A DNA stretch of 37,882 nt from an uncultured Bacilli bacterium (GTDB lineage Bacteria; Bacillota_I; Bacilli_A; RFN20; CAG-826). The notes beneath the pieces are model-generated. The model saw only the letters and a program-made list of their open reading frames with translations. It did not search any database and had not been told where the DNA came from. The first letter of the stretch is position 1; the number at the start of each line of letters is the position of its first letter. Positions 17,386-27,194 of this stretch are shown piece after piece. The translations under genes were made by a program, and so were the position numbers. The DNA is taken from positions 1 to 37,882 of the forward strand of contig CALVXK010000010.1 in assembly GCA_944369075.1 (NCBI GenBank). Reading direction: 5' to 3'.

Positions 17386-20300
17386 ATAAATCAAAATTAT
17401 CAAACAGTGATAACTCATCTGTTTCATTATAGCCTTTAAAGGCTCCTAGTTCACGCAATTGATTGACAACCTTTTCAGGAACTTTTCCTCTTTTTGAAAA
17501 ATCACTTATCGAATCAAATGCTCTTGATGCTCTAGCAGCTTTAATTTGTTCGCCACCGTTTTCACCAAAACCATCTAATACTTTAAATGGCGGAATTAAA
17601 GCATTATTTTCTCTATCAATAATAAAATTGCTTGGTTCTGACTTATTAATGTCTATAGTTTCAAATTTGAATCCTCTTTCATAGAATTCAAGAACAGCTG
17701 TTAAAGTATCTAAAATTGCCACTTCTTTATCGGATAGTTTTTTCAAAGGATCGTTTGAAGCATTTCTATTTTCTAATTCTTCAATTCTTTCATGAACTGC
17801 ATCAATGCCTTTAATCATAGTTGAAATATCGTATTGATCGCATCTTAATGTAAAGAATGTAGCATAAAATGCTAAAGGATAATAAACCTTAAAGTAGCCA
17901 ACACGAATAGCCATCATAATATAAGCACAAGCATGACCTTTAGGGAAAAGATACTTAATCTTCTTACATGATTCGATGTAATAATTAGGAACATTATGAC
18001 TTTCCATATCATGAATTTGTTCGTCAGAAAGTTTTTTTCCTTTTCTTACAGTTTCCATAATGGTAAAAGCTTTGGAATTATCTAGTCCTTTACTAATCAA
18101 GAACGACATAATATCATCTCTACATCCAATAACTCCATTAAGGTCAGTAACTCCAGACTTGATTAAATCTTGAGCATTGTTAGTCCAAACGTTAGTCCCA
18201 TGAGAAAGACCTGAAATAATAAGAAGATCTCTGAAAGTTTTTGGTTTTGCTTCTCTGATTAATTGTTTAACAAAATTAGTACCAAATTCAGGAATACCAG
18301 TTGTGCCAACATCTTCCTTAATATATTTGTGTTTCATGTTTAAAGCATCATTAGATGTAAATAAAGACAAAACTTTTTTATCATTCATTGGAATTGAATG
18401 AATATCAACTCCTTCTAAGTCACACATCATTTTTAAGGCTTGTGGATCAACGTGGCCTAACATATCTAGTTTTAAAATAGTATCGTGAATTGCATGGAAA
18501 TCAAAATGAGTTGTTTTCCATTCGGCAGTTGTATCGTTTGCAGGATATTGAACAGGAGTAAAGTCATAAATTTCATATCTTCTTGGAACAACAACAATAC
18601 CACCAGGATGTTGTCCTGTAGTTCTTTTAACACTTGTGCATCCAAAAGCTAAAGCATTAATTAGTGGTCTTTTTACTGTATTCGGATCAATACCTTGATT
18701 TTTGAAATATTCTCTAACATAGCCAATTGCAGTTTTTAATTTAGCAGTTGAAATCGTGCCCGCTCTAAAAACATTATTTTCACCTAAAAGTTTTTTGGTA
18801 AAAAGATGAGCTTTAGACTGGAAGTCAGCTGGGAAGTTCAAGTCAATATCAGGAACTTTTTCAGCTTTAAATCCAAGGAATGTTTCAAATGGAATATTTT
18901 GCCCATCTTGAATCATAACTTCACCACATTCAGGGCATCTTTTTAAAGGCAAGTCATAACCAGATGTGCATCCATCACTCATATCATGGAATTCTACATG
19001 CTTACATTTTGGACATCTATAATGAGGTGGTAATGGGTTAACTTCTGTAATTCCTGCACAATATGCAGCAAAAGATGAACCGACAGATCCTCTAGATCCA
19101 ACAATATATCCAGCTTCATTTGTAAGTCTTACAAGTTCGTGAGCAATATAGTACGTAACTGAATAACCGTTGCTAATAATACCATCAAGTTCTCTTTTCA
19201 ATCTATCTTCTATCAAAGAAGGTAATTTATCTCCATATTCTCGATGAGCCTTTTCGTAACACATATCGGTTAACATTTGCTCACAATTATCAATTTCAGG
19301 AGTATATAACTTATCATCAATTGGAATAATTTCTGAACATTGATCTGCAATATAATTCGTATTATCGATAACCCACTTTCTAACTTCTTCTTGATTATCA
19401 TACCAACTAAAAGCATCAAGCATTTCTCTAGTTGATAGAAAATGTTGGTCAGGAATTGGAACGCCATTTCTTCTAAATAAAGGATGCAAGCCACCACCAA
19501 CAGCCTGGTTATTTATTAAAATGTCACGATAAATTTTTTGTTCTTTATTAACGTAATGACAATCTCCTGTAGCACAAATCATCTTTTTTTGCTTTTTAGC
19601 TTCATTAATAATGAGAACAAGATATTTTTTTAAAGTTTCAACATCTGGAATTTGTCCATCATTAACTAAAAACATATAATTTTCCAAAGGTTGAAGTTCG
19701 ATATAATCATAATATGAAATAGATGCGGCTAATTTTTTAGAATTTCTAAAAACACAGTTTTGGAAAACTTCTCCATTAAAACAAGCAGAACCTACGAAAA
19801 AGGAATCTCTATATTGATTTAATAATGATCTAGGAACAAGCGGAACAGTACCCATATAATCACAATGAGAAGCAGAAATTACTTTATATAAATTTTTAAG
19901 AGCTGCTCTGTCCTTACAAATTACACAAGTGTGATAACCATGCATGCTTTTTAAAGCCTCTTTTTCGTAAGGTAAATGTATTAGGTCAGAATGTAAAATA
20001 TGTTCTTTTTTATCTTCCAAGTATCCTTTTAAGATATTCCAACAAGAAGCCAAAACACTAGCATCGTAATCTGCTCTATGGGCACTATCTTTATCATAAT
20101 CAACGTCTAAACGGCTACATAAAGCGCCTAAAGAATGCTTTCTTTTATCTGGATATAAGTATCTAGAAATAGCTAAAGTATCAATGACAGGTAAAATAAT
20201 ATCTTTACCATGGATTCTCTTATAAGCTTCATTAATCATTGAATAGTCGAATTCACCATTATGGGTTACTAAAATTGAGTCACCAACAAACTTTAAAAAT

Positions 20301-21901
20301 TCAGGTAAAACTTCATCAATTTTAGGGCAATCTTTAACCATTTCTTCGGTAATGTTAGTCTTTTCTTGAATAATTTTAGGAATAGGAATTCCTGGGTTAA
20401 CTAACATATCAAATCTATCAATTAACATTCCACCTTTTACTTTAAAAGCACCAATTTCGGTTATACGGTCAAACTCAATAGATAAACCAGTTGACTCACA
20501 GTCAACTACAACATAGGTTGCATCTTTTAATTCTTTATCGCATGGATTTAAGGCTGCACATAAATCATCTTCAACTAAATAAAGTTCAGAACCGTAAAGC
20601 ATCTTAATATTATATTTTTTTGCTGCTTTTTGTGCCTCAGGGAATGATTGAACAACACCATGGTCTGTGACTGCAATAGCTTTCATACCCATATGGGAAG
20701 CTAACTCACAATAAGAATCCATAGAGGCAATTGAATCCATTTCAGAAAATTTAGTATGAAGGTGTAACTCTACTCTCTTTTCTTCTTCCTCATCGTCTCG
20801 AAGAGGATCATTAGGTAAAATTTCATAACTATGGACAATAACATTAGGATCATTTGGATTAAATTTTGCGTTAACTTTACCATTAATTCTTATATTTATT
20901 CCATCAGCAATTGCTTTTAAATCTTCGTTTTCATCTTTAGGATAATAATTGCAATAAATAGCTCCGTTTTCTTGAAATACACCAAAACGAAGATATGTTC
21001 TTCCTTTTGCTTCCTTTTCTTCTCTTTCAAAAACCTTACCAGTAAAAGTAACGGCATCAGAATTAGCATCAATTTGAGATATTAAAATCTCTTTATAGTT
21101 TGAAGATCTTCTATAAAGACCATTAAAATAATCTTTTCTTTGTTTAGCTTCTTTATATTCTTGTTCTTCCTTTTGAATCTTTTGTTCTGTTTGTTTGATT
21201 ACTTCCTTAAACTTTTCGTTTTCAATATCTAAAAGAGATTTATTAGGAGTATCTTCCTTAGTTTCTTCATTGCTTGCTAAAGAAGCATCAGCAAATACAT
21301 CTTCTATTTCTTGATTTAATTTATTTAATGGTTCGACATTATTAGAAGTTTCAACTTGTTTTAAATCTTCGTGCTTAACATCAAAAACTTCTTCTTTTTC
21401 TTCTTTAGTTACAGATTCATTATATTTTTCAATAACTTCTGAATCGCTTAAAGTTTCTTTATATGTAGTCTCTATGCTTTTATTTAAACACACAAACTTA
21501 AAATACTTATCTAAATCATCCTTGATTGAATTAAATAAATCTAAGTCTTCTTTCGAATTAAATGTAAGTATTACCTTTCCATTAACTTCTAATTTGTAAT
21601 CTAAATTGTCAAATAAAGTATTATAAATAAAGTCATCAATAAAAGACTTTATCGATGTTAAATCATATTTCTTCTTATAGGTAAAATTAAACTCGTAATC
21701 ATAACTTGTAATATAACTTAAATGATCTAAAAAATCACAAAGAAGTTTATAAGTAAATGGAGTATCTTTTATAACGGAATATAAGTATAAAGGTTTAGTA
21801 ATATGATAAGGTGATTTAGAAATGCACACAAAATCCATATCGTAAATTGATGTGTCTACGATATTGATACTATGTAAAAACCTAATCATCTTTTCTTTCA
21901 T
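17378..21901 (-). CDS. polC: DNA polymerase III alpha subunit, PolC type
   Basis: 1507 residues, slightly longer than Bacillus PolC. The parts in order are: an N-terminal domain and a charged linker (about 170-255); an OB-fold (about 280-360); a PHP domain starting VELHLHTKFSEMDS near 376, with AVTDHG; and the inserted 3'-5' exonuclease (VVVDCEST near 465, HNGEFDY, HRADYDAS). The polymerase core follows, with GSRGSVGSSF, a four-Cys zinc knuckle (CPKC near 962, CPEC) and the catalytic PDIDLNFP near 1017. The C-terminal ELSLF near the end is a likely beta-clamp motif. It is the replicative polymerase of low-GC Gram-positives. AGAGG lies 6 nt before the ATG. It follows rseP by 9 nt; the proS gene usual at this place is absent. 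The stop is TAG. Confidence 0.97.
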   Translation of the reverse strand: MKEKMIRFLHSINIVDTSIYDMDFVCISKSPYHITKPLYLYSVIKDTPFTYKLLCDFLDHLSYITSYDYEFNFTYKKKYDLTSIKSFIDDFIYNTLFDNLDYKLEVNGKVILTFNSKEDLDLFNSIKDDLDKYFKFVCLNKSIETTYKETLSDSEVIEKYNESVTKEEKEEVFDVKHEDLKQVETSNNVEPLNKLNQEIEDVFADASLASNEETKEDTPNKSLLDIENEKFKEVIKQTEQKIQKEEQEYKEAKQRKDYFNGLYRRSSNYKEILISQIDANSDAVTFTGKVFEREEKEAKGRTYLRFGVFQENGAIYCNYYPKDENEDLKAIADGINIRINGKVNAKFNPNDPNVIVHSYEILPNDPLRDDEEEEKRVELHLHTKFSEMDSIASMDSYCELASHMGMKAIAVTDHGVVQSFPEAQKAAKKYNIKMLYGSELYLVEDDLCAALNPCDKELKDATYVVVDCESTGLSIEFDRITEIGAFKVKGGMLIDRFDMLVNPGIPIPKIIQEKTNITEEMVKDCPKIDEVLPEFLKFVGDSILVTHNGEFDYSMINEAYKRIHGKDIILPVIDTLAISRYLYPDKRKHSLGALCSRLDVDYDKDSAHRADYDASVLASCWNILKGYLEDKKEHILHSDLIHLPYEKEALKSMHGYHTCVICKDRAALKNLYKVISASHCDYMGTVPLVPRSLLNQYRDSFFVGSACFNGEVFQNCVFRNSKKLAASISYYDYIELQPLENYMFLVNDGQIPDVETLKKYLVLIINEAKKQKKMICATGDCHYVNKEQKIYRDILINNQAVGGGLHPLFRRNGVPIPDQHFLSTREMLDAFSWYDNQEEVRKWVIDNTNYIADQCSEIIPIDDKLYTPEIDNCEQMLTDMCYEKAHREYGDKLPSLIEDRLKRELDGIISNGYSVTYYIAHELVRLTNEAGYIVGSRGSVGSSFAAYCAGITEVNPLPPHYRCPKCKHVEFHDMSDGCTSGYDLPLKRCPECGEVMIQDGQNIPFETFLGFKAEKVPDIDLNFPADFQSKAHLFTKKLLGENNVFRAGTISTAKLKTAIGYVREYFKNQGIDPNTVKRPLINALAFGCTSVKRTTGQHPGGIVVVPRRYEIYDFTPVQYPANDTTAEWKTTHFDFHAIHDTILKLDMLGHVDPQALKMMCDLEGVDIHSIPMNDKKVLSLFTSNDALNMKHKYIKEDVGTTGIPEFGTNFVKQLIREAKPKTFRDLLIISGLSHGTNVWTNNAQDLIKSGVTDLNGVIGCRDDIMSFLISKGLDNSKAFTIMETVRKGKKLSDEQIHDMESHNVPNYYIESCKKIKYLFPKGHACAYIMMAIRVGYFKVYYPLAFYATFFTLRCDQYDISTMIKGIDAVHERIEELENRNASNDPLKKLSDKEVAILDTLTAVLEFYERGFKFETIDINKSEPSNFIIDRENNALIPPFKVLDGFGENGGEQIKAARASRAFDSISDFSKRGKVPEKVVNQLRELGAFKGYNETDELSLFDNFDLFG

Positions 21902-21910
21902 ATTAAACCT

Positions 21911-23536
21911 CTAAAAGTAAGTAAAAATATCTTTGAAGATAATAGCGAACATAAGAATAAAAAGTAAGCCTAATCCAATATAAGAAACAATGTTTTTTAC
22001 TTTAGCTGGAATATGCCACTCATCATCGTAAGGCAAATGTTCCCTCGTGTTTGAAGAATCGCCACCGCCAACAACTAAATTTGTATCTTTATTTACACTA
22101 GCCTTATCATCAATAATTGTTGCTTCGATTGCCTCAGTTTTATCGTCTTGAATATTTTCTTTATCTTTCTTATCTTTTGATAATTTATTTTTAGCTTTAT
22201 ATACAAGATTAACGCCGCCTTCAATTAATTCTACTAAAATTTGCCAACCATCAAGTCCTGGGAAAGGTAAAAGGTTAAATAAAGCAAGGTTAACTGAGAG
22301 AATTCCCCAAGTATTTAAATAATAATAGAATGGATAAGTATTTAATATCTCCGTAGATTGAGCAAAAATAGCGACCGGACCTCCAACATTATTCCAAGCT
22401 TCGCCAGAATAAAATAATTGTCCTAAAGCTTGGGAAATAGCACTTGTTGAATCTACCCATTGTTCACCTGCTATTTGAAAAGCCTTAACACCAACATATT
22501 CAAATTTAGTATACATCCCTAAACCTAATTCGTTTAGTCTATTTTCTTCGCTTACATTAAAAGTGAAGTTTGTTGAAACAGAGTCTTCTTTATTTTGATC
22601 AAAGAAATCTAGACTTCCACTTAAATAATCGCCACTAGTTAAGGCTACAGTTTTTAAAGAACCATCACTACCAACTAAAGGTAAATTAACTTCTATATTT
22701 TCTGGAATAGGTGTAAAGTTACCTGAATTATCCCTAATAGTAAGATTTGAATAACCTTCTGGTAAAGGGTTTGAAGTATTTATTCTTTCGGCCTCAAAAA
22801 TTGAACTTATAAAATTAGAATAGTCAGGAGATTTTAAATTCATTGTTCCAATTATAAAACCATAATTTGTGTCTCCGTCATTAATAGTCATATTATATGT
22901 ATCAACTATATAAGGTACATCAATTGTTATAGTTGATTCTCTATTATTTAAATCAACGTAAGTATAATCAAATCTTAAATAGTAAACATTGAAGACTGAT
23001 TGATTTGAAATAAATTGAATTTGATCATTACTAAGTTCACTTCCATCTGTATTTTTAAAGTTTTCTTTAAAGGCAGTTTCATTTGTAATTGTTGCCACAT
23101 TAACATTTGGGATAGATGTAAGTTGAGGAAAAGAAACAGCGGATATAAAGAAAATTATGTAGGCTAGAATAAAATTCATGATAATTCCGGCAGCAAAAAT
23201 AGTAATTCTTTTCCATCTTGAAATACCTTGAAGAGATCTTTTTCTAGAAATTTTAATTTTATCTTCATCTTTGGCTTGTTCTTTGCTATCTTCCTCGGCG
23301 GCTTCGCCATACATAGAAACGTATCCGCCAAGAGGAATAATACCAATAGTAAATCTTGTTTCACCTTTTTTTCTTTTAAATTTAACAAATTTTGGTCCAA
23401 ATCCAATTGAAAAAGTATCGCAATAAACATTGCATGATTTAGCAGCAATAAAATGACCTAATTCATGAATTGAAACAAGGACACCAATCGCTACTAAAAA
23501 TAAAATAATCGACAAGATAGTCATTAAAATATCCAT
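21911..23536 (-). CDS. rseP: RseP/RasP-type site-2 membrane metalloprotease
   Basis: 541 residues against about 420 in Bacillus. The zinc motif HELGH (24-28) lies in the first membrane helix. SIGFGPKFVKFKRKKGETRF and IPLGGYVSM match the family, and the second active-site motif is NLLPFPGLDGWQ near 415. The region between the early helices and this motif carries an enlarged outside segment (about 140-380) where the PDZ domain should be; its sequence is unusual. A cytoplasmic linker rich in Lys/Asp/Glu (about 440-505) precedes the last helix. It cleaves membrane proteins such as anti-sigma factors or leftover signal peptides in this family. The gene overlaps dxr by one nucleotide and ends in TAG. 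Confidence 0.93.
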   Translation of the reverse strand: MDILMTILSIILFLVAIGVLVSIHELGHFIAAKSCNVYCDTFSIGFGPKFVKFKRKKGETRFTIGIIPLGGYVSMYGEAAEEDSKEQAKDEDKIKISRKRSLQGISRWKRITIFAAGIIMNFILAYIIFFISAVSFPQLTSIPNVNVATITNETAFKENFKNTDGSELSNDQIQFISNQSVFNVYYLRFDYTYVDLNNRESTITIDVPYIVDTYNMTINDGDTNYGFIIGTMNLKSPDYSNFISSIFEAERINTSNPLPEGYSNLTIRDNSGNFTPIPENIEVNLPLVGSDGSLKTVALTSGDYLSGSLDFFDQNKEDSVSTNFTFNVSEENRLNELGLGMYTKFEYVGVKAFQIAGEQWVDSTSAISQALGQLFYSGEAWNNVGGPVAIFAQSTEILNTYPFYYYLNTWGILSVNLALFNLLPFPGLDGWQILVELIEGGVNLVYKAKNKLSKDKKDKENIQDDKTEAIEATIIDDKASVNKDTNLVVGGGDSSNTREHLPYDDEWHIPAKVKNIVSYIGLGLLFILMFAIIFKDIFTYF

Positions 23537-24711
23537 TAGTTAAACTCCTTACGTAAAATAATTTCTTCAACTTTATCTCGAATTTGTTTATCAAAAGCAA
23601 ATATATTTTCTTCACTAAATTCTAAATTTAATATATCAGATAATTCATCAAAAGATTTATCTATAACTTTTTTAATATCTAAATAAGATATAACGCCTTC
23701 TTTAAAATATTTATAACAAATTTCATCAGCGTCATTTAATATTAAACCAGAAAGTCCTTTATGTCTAATAACATAATAACCATAATTGATTAAAGGGAAC
23801 TTTTCTTTATCAACTTCATAAAACTTATAATTTTCAAAAGTATTAATTTCTGTATCTAAAAACTCTTTCGATGAATCAAGTTCAAATAAATTTAAAGCAT
23901 CTTTAATTTGGACTTTCATGTCTGGTTTCCCGACAGAAAGCTTAAAATTACCATTTTTTAAATGAATAAAAGAATGAACATAAGAATTTCGATCAATTAA
24001 AACTTTAATTTTATTAGGTTCAACATCGAATAGGTAATATGCTTCAATAATTTCAAAAGCTTTATTCATTAAAGTTGAGGAGTCAATTGTAATTTTGCTT
24101 CCCATCGAGTAGGTTGGGTGTTTTAAAGCATCTAAAAAGGTAATATTTTTGAATTCTTCTTTTTTATAATTAAAAAAAGGTCCTCCTGAACATGTCAAAC
24201 AAATATAATCTAAATCTTCTTTTTTTACATTATGTAAGCATTTAGTAATAGCAGCGTGCTCACTATCAATTGGATAAATTAATTTTTTATCCCCGAGTAT
24301 TTTTTTAATATATTCTCCACCAATTACTAGACTTTCTTTATTTGCTAAAAGCAAAATTTTATTGTTTTTAACCGCCCATAATGATGGCATAAGACCACTA
24401 AAACCTACTAAGGCATTTAAAATAATATCGACTTCGTCTTTTATGTTTTTGAGCATCTTAGATATATTGTCTTTACCATAGTAAAAAACTATATCTTTGT
24501 ATTTTTCTTTTAAATATAAGTAATCTTTTTCTTCTATAACGTAAACGTATTTTAATTTATAAAAAGGTAAAATACGTTCTTCCAAAAAAGAAATGTTATG
24601 GCCAATAGAAACCCCAACTAAATTATATTTAGTCAAAAAAGAAGGCAAAACTTCTAAAGTTTGGCCTCCTATACTTCCACTTGCGCCAAGAATAAAAAGA
24701 TTCTTTTTCAT
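23536..24711 (-). CDS. dxr: 1-deoxy-D-xylulose 5-phosphate reductoisomerase
   Basis: 391 residues, normal length. The NADPH-binding start is LGASGSIGGQTLEV. LLANKESLVIGGEY, IDSEHAAI (metal and substrate residues), TCSGGPFF, and HPTYSMGSKITIDSSTLMN-type sequence are all present. It makes 2-C-methyl-D-erythritol 4-phosphate from DXP, the committed step of the MEP isoprenoid pathway. It sits in the classic cdsA-dxr-rseP order; the start lies 9 nt after the cdsA stop. The organism therefore makes isoprenoids by the MEP route, although uppS is not in the cluster. Confidence 0.96.
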   Translation of the reverse strand: MKKNLFILGASGSIGGQTLEVLPSFLTKYNLVGVSIGHNISFLEERILPFYKLKYVYVIEEKDYLYLKEKYKDIVFYYGKDNISKMLKNIKDEVDIILNALVGFSGLMPSLWAVKNNKILLLANKESLVIGGEYIKKILGDKKLIYPIDSEHAAITKCLHNVKKEDLDYICLTCSGGPFFNYKKEEFKNITFLDALKHPTYSMGSKITIDSSTLMNKAFEIIEAYYLFDVEPNKIKVLIDRNSYVHSFIHLKNGNFKLSVGKPDMKVQIKDALNLFELDSSKEFLDTEINTFENYKFYEVDKEKFPLINYGYYVIRHKGLSGLILNDADEICYKYFKEGVISYLDIKKVIDKSFDELSDILNLEFSEENIFAFDKQIRDKVEEIILRKEFN

Positions 24712-24720
24712 AAATAATTG

Positions 24721-25803
24721 TTAAATAATGCTAGTCCAATCAAAACTCATTGCAAAAACAAGGAGTCCAGTTACGATTGAACAAAAAATAATTGAATCAA
24801 AACGATCTAAAATTCCACCATGTGATTTTAGAACTGTTCCGAAATCCTTAATATTAAATTCCCTTTTAACCTTAGAGAAAAATAAATCTCCAAAAGTACC
24901 TACAAAAGGTAGAACTAAGAACAAGATTAAAATATTCCACCAATGTTCAATATCTAAAACGCCTTCTAAAATAGGGTAACCAAAATGTGCCATAAGCATC
25001 GCTGTAATAAAAGGTATTGCAAAACCAAAGAAAATACCTCCAGCAAATCCCTCCCAAGTCTTTTTAGGAGAAATTGTAGGACACATCTTATGTTTTCCAA
25101 ATAGTACACCAACTAAATAAGCAAAAACATCAGTTAAGCAAGCAGATGCGAATACAAAAAATAAAGGCATAGCTGATAACAAATATTTGTAAAATGATGT
25201 AACTTCAACTTCGGGATTTAAATTAAATGGCAAATATCTTAAATAAAGCATATTTTGAAGTCCTAAAGATACTAAAAATAACATTGTTATAAAATAAAAA
25301 GCATCTTTTAGAGAGAATTTCTTATCAAAAACAGCTTCGATTAAGAAAAAACAAATGCAAATAACAAAACATCCTATATTAATATAAGGAGATTTAAATG
25401 CAGTATTTAAATTAAAAACAAAATTTTGAATGGAGGGATCTGTCGAATATTGATAAATACTCGCAAACAAATCTATAAAAAAGTTTAAAAAAACTAAAAG
25501 AAACATCATTAAATAAGAGAATAAATAAATTATTGGTCTATAACGATGTTCAATTGATTGTGGAGCTTTCGATATTTCGTGAGTCGTAATTAAAGATAAA
25601 AGCAAAATTAGTGCAAAAAGAAAATAATCACCTAATAAAATACATGGCAAAATTACAACTACGATACAAATTGCAATAATAATTCTAGAAACTAGGTTAT
25701 TTTTAGTTTCTTTGCTTAACTCGTTGACACGTAGTTCTCTTTTAATATCTTCTTCAAGCTTTGAGTGATTTTCTTCTTTAGACTCAACTTCGTTCTTATT
25801 CAT
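24721..25803 (-). CDS. cdsA: Phosphatidate cytidylyltransferase
   Basis: 360 residues, larger than the usual 260-280 because of a charged cytoplasmic N-terminal extension of about 40 residues. About eight membrane helices follow. The CdsA signature is clear: SPKKTWEGFAGG, then KDFGTVLKSHGGILDRFDS near the C-terminus, with the catalytic acidic residues. It makes CDP-diacylglycerol for phospholipid synthesis. The ATG lies only 2 nt after the frr stop, with no Shine-Dalgarno of its own beyond frr, so translation is coupled. In Bacillus uppS lies at this junction; here it is missing. Confidence 0.95.
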   Translation of the reverse strand: MNKNEVESKEENHSKLEEDIKRELRVNELSKETKNNLVSRIIIAICIVVVILPCILLGDYFLFALILLLSLITTHEISKAPQSIEHRYRPIIYLFSYLMMFLLVFLNFFIDLFASIYQYSTDPSIQNFVFNLNTAFKSPYINIGCFVICICFFLIEAVFDKKFSLKDAFYFITMLFLVSLGLQNMLYLRYLPFNLNPEVEVTSFYKYLLSAMPLFFVFASACLTDVFAYLVGVLFGKHKMCPTISPKKTWEGFAGGIFFGFAIPFITAMLMAHFGYPILEGVLDIEHWWNILILFLVLPFVGTFGDLFFSKVKREFNIKDFGTVLKSHGGILDRFDSIIFCSIVTGLLVFAMSFDWTSII

Positions 25804-25805
25804 AA

Positions 25806-26351
25806 TTAAAGAGTCATGATTTCGTCAGTTTTTGTTTTTAAAGCTGCGTCAACTTTTTTGCAATATTCATCAGTAACTTTTTGAATATCTTCTTCTGCTT
25901 TCTTTGATGTATCTTCAGTATAAGAATCGTCTTTTTTAATTTTATCAATAAAATCTCTTCTTACATTTCTTACAGCAACCTTTGCTTCTTCACAATAAAC
26001 TTTAGCTTTTTTAGTTAATTCTTTTCTTCTATCTTCAGTTAAAGCAGGCATATTTAGTCTAATTTGCTTGCCATCAACAATTGGATTAATACCAATATCT
26101 GAAGCATTAATTGCAGCAACAATAGATTTTACGTCTCCTTGATCATAAGGAACAATTAATAATTGCTTTGGTTCAGGAACCTTAATAGCAGCAATTTGAG
26201 TAACAGGTGTGGGTTCACCATAATAATCGACTTTTAAATTATTTAATAAACTAGCGTTTGCTCTACCAGTTCTTAAAGTATTTAAAGATTCGTTTAATGA
26301 AGTAAGACATTTCTCCATTTTTTCTTTGCATTGATTTGTTAATTCAGACAT
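25806..26351 (-). CDS. frr: Ribosome recycling factor
   Basis: 181 residues, normal. The landmarks are LRTGRANASLLNNLKVDYYG, PVTQIA, PEPKQLLIVPYD, and the domain-II/III hinge with RLNMPALTEDRRKELTKKAK. RRF splits post-termination ribosomes together with EF-G. It has a strong AAAGGAG before the ATG and starts 12 nt after pyrH, so the pyrH promoter probably drives both. Confidence 0.97.
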   Translation of the reverse strand: MSELTNQCKEKMEKCLTSLNESLNTLRTGRANASLLNNLKVDYYGEPTPVTQIAAIKVPEPKQLLIVPYDQGDVKSIVAAINASDIGINPIVDGKQIRLNMPALTEDRRKELTKKAKVYCEEAKVAVRNVRRDFIDKIKKDDSYTEDTSKKAEEDIQKVTDEYCKKVDAALKTKTDEIMTL

Positions 26352-26363
26352 ATAATTCTCCTT

Positions 26364-27095
26364 TTATTTTGAAATTATTGATCCAACAGAATCATCTCCA
26401 GAGATAACTTTATAAAAATTATCAAAATTATCCATTGAGAAAACTCTAGTGACAATATCTTTATTTAATAATAATTCAGCAGCTTCTTTATCCATAACTT
26501 TTAAGTTAGAATCTAAGACTTCTTTATAGGTTAATTTATGGAGAAATTTAGCATCAGGATATTTATTAGGATCTTTATCATAAACTCCATCAACACCATT
26601 TTTAGCTGCAAGAATTAATTCTGCATTCATTTCTAAAGCCCTAGTTGAAGCAGCTGTATCGGTCGTATGCTTAACTTCACCGATTCCTCCAGCGAATAAA
26701 ACGACTTTTCCTTCGTCATAAGCTTTTCTCGCTTCGCTTACATTATAGCCTTTTGCAACTTTTTCAATTGCTAAAGCACTAAATAATTCGTTTGGAACAT
26801 CATTTTTTGCCAATAAATCAGCAATACATTTGCAGTTAATAACCGTTCCAACCATTCCAAGATAATCGCCATCTTCTTCTTTTAATCCGACTTCGCTAGC
26901 AATTCTTCCTCTAAAAATATTGCCAGCTCCAACGATAACACCAACCTTGACACCATTTCTATTTAGGGTCTTCAACAAGGTAACAATATTATCGAGTTTA
27001 TCTTTAGAAAAAATAAGATGAGAAGCATTATCAAGTAAGGCTTCACCAGATAATTTTAAAATAACTCTTGTATATTTTTTACTTATTTCAGTCAT
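26364..27095 (-). CDS. pyrH: Uridylate (UMP) kinase
   Basis: 243 residues from the ATG at 27095. The glycine-rich start is ILKLSGEAL, then VGAGNIFRG, DYLGMVGTVIN, FAGGIGEVKHTTDTAASTRA-type sequence and DGVYDKDPNK, all typical of bacterial PyrH, which phosphorylates UMP to UDP. The reading frame stays open up to 27158, but that stretch includes part of the tsf terminator and the pyrH promoter, so the longer form is rejected. The ATG lies 6 nt after a perfect TATAAT, meaning a leaderless mRNA. Followed by frr as in most bacteria. Confidence 0.95.
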   Translation of the reverse strand: MTEISKKYTRVILKLSGEALLDNASHLIFSKDKLDNIVTLLKTLNRNGVKVGVIVGAGNIFRGRIASEVGLKEEDGDYLGMVGTVINCKCIADLLAKNDVPNELFSALAIEKVAKGYNVSEARKAYDEGKVVLFAGGIGEVKHTTDTAASTRALEMNAELILAAKNGVDGVYDKDPNKYPDAKFLHKLTYKEVLDSNLKVMDKEAAELLLNKDIVTRVFSMDNFDNFYKVISGDDSVGSIISK

Positions 27096-27101
27096 GCGTT
27101 T

Positions 27102-27110
27102 ATTATAGCA
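27102..27110 (-). promoter_or_regulatory. Extended -10 promoter giving leaderless pyrH mRNA
   Basis: TGCTATAAT on the minus strand is a perfect extended -10 (TG-n-TATAAT). Only AAACGC separates it from the pyrH ATG at 27095, so RNA should start at or within a base of the A of the start codon. No good -35 is seen, which fits an extended -10. Confidence 0.65.
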
Positions 27111-27140
27111 AAAACTTGTAGGTTTAGTATCATAATTTTG

Positions 27141-27171
27141 AAAAAAAGAAGGTCTCAATTTGAGAACCTTC
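27141..27171 (-). terminator. Intrinsic terminator after tsf
   Basis: On the minus strand, GAAGGTTCTCA pairs with TGAGACCTTC (27148-27171, one bulged T) around a 3-nt loop, followed by seven T (27141-27147). It ends the rpsB-tsf transcript. Confidence 0.85.
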
Positions 27172-27194
27172 CTTTAATAATCAAATTAGGAAAA

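Noticed and set aside
27096-27158. Longer PyrH N-terminus
   Set aside because: It would translate through part of the tsf terminator and the pyrH promoter; the family start is at 27095.
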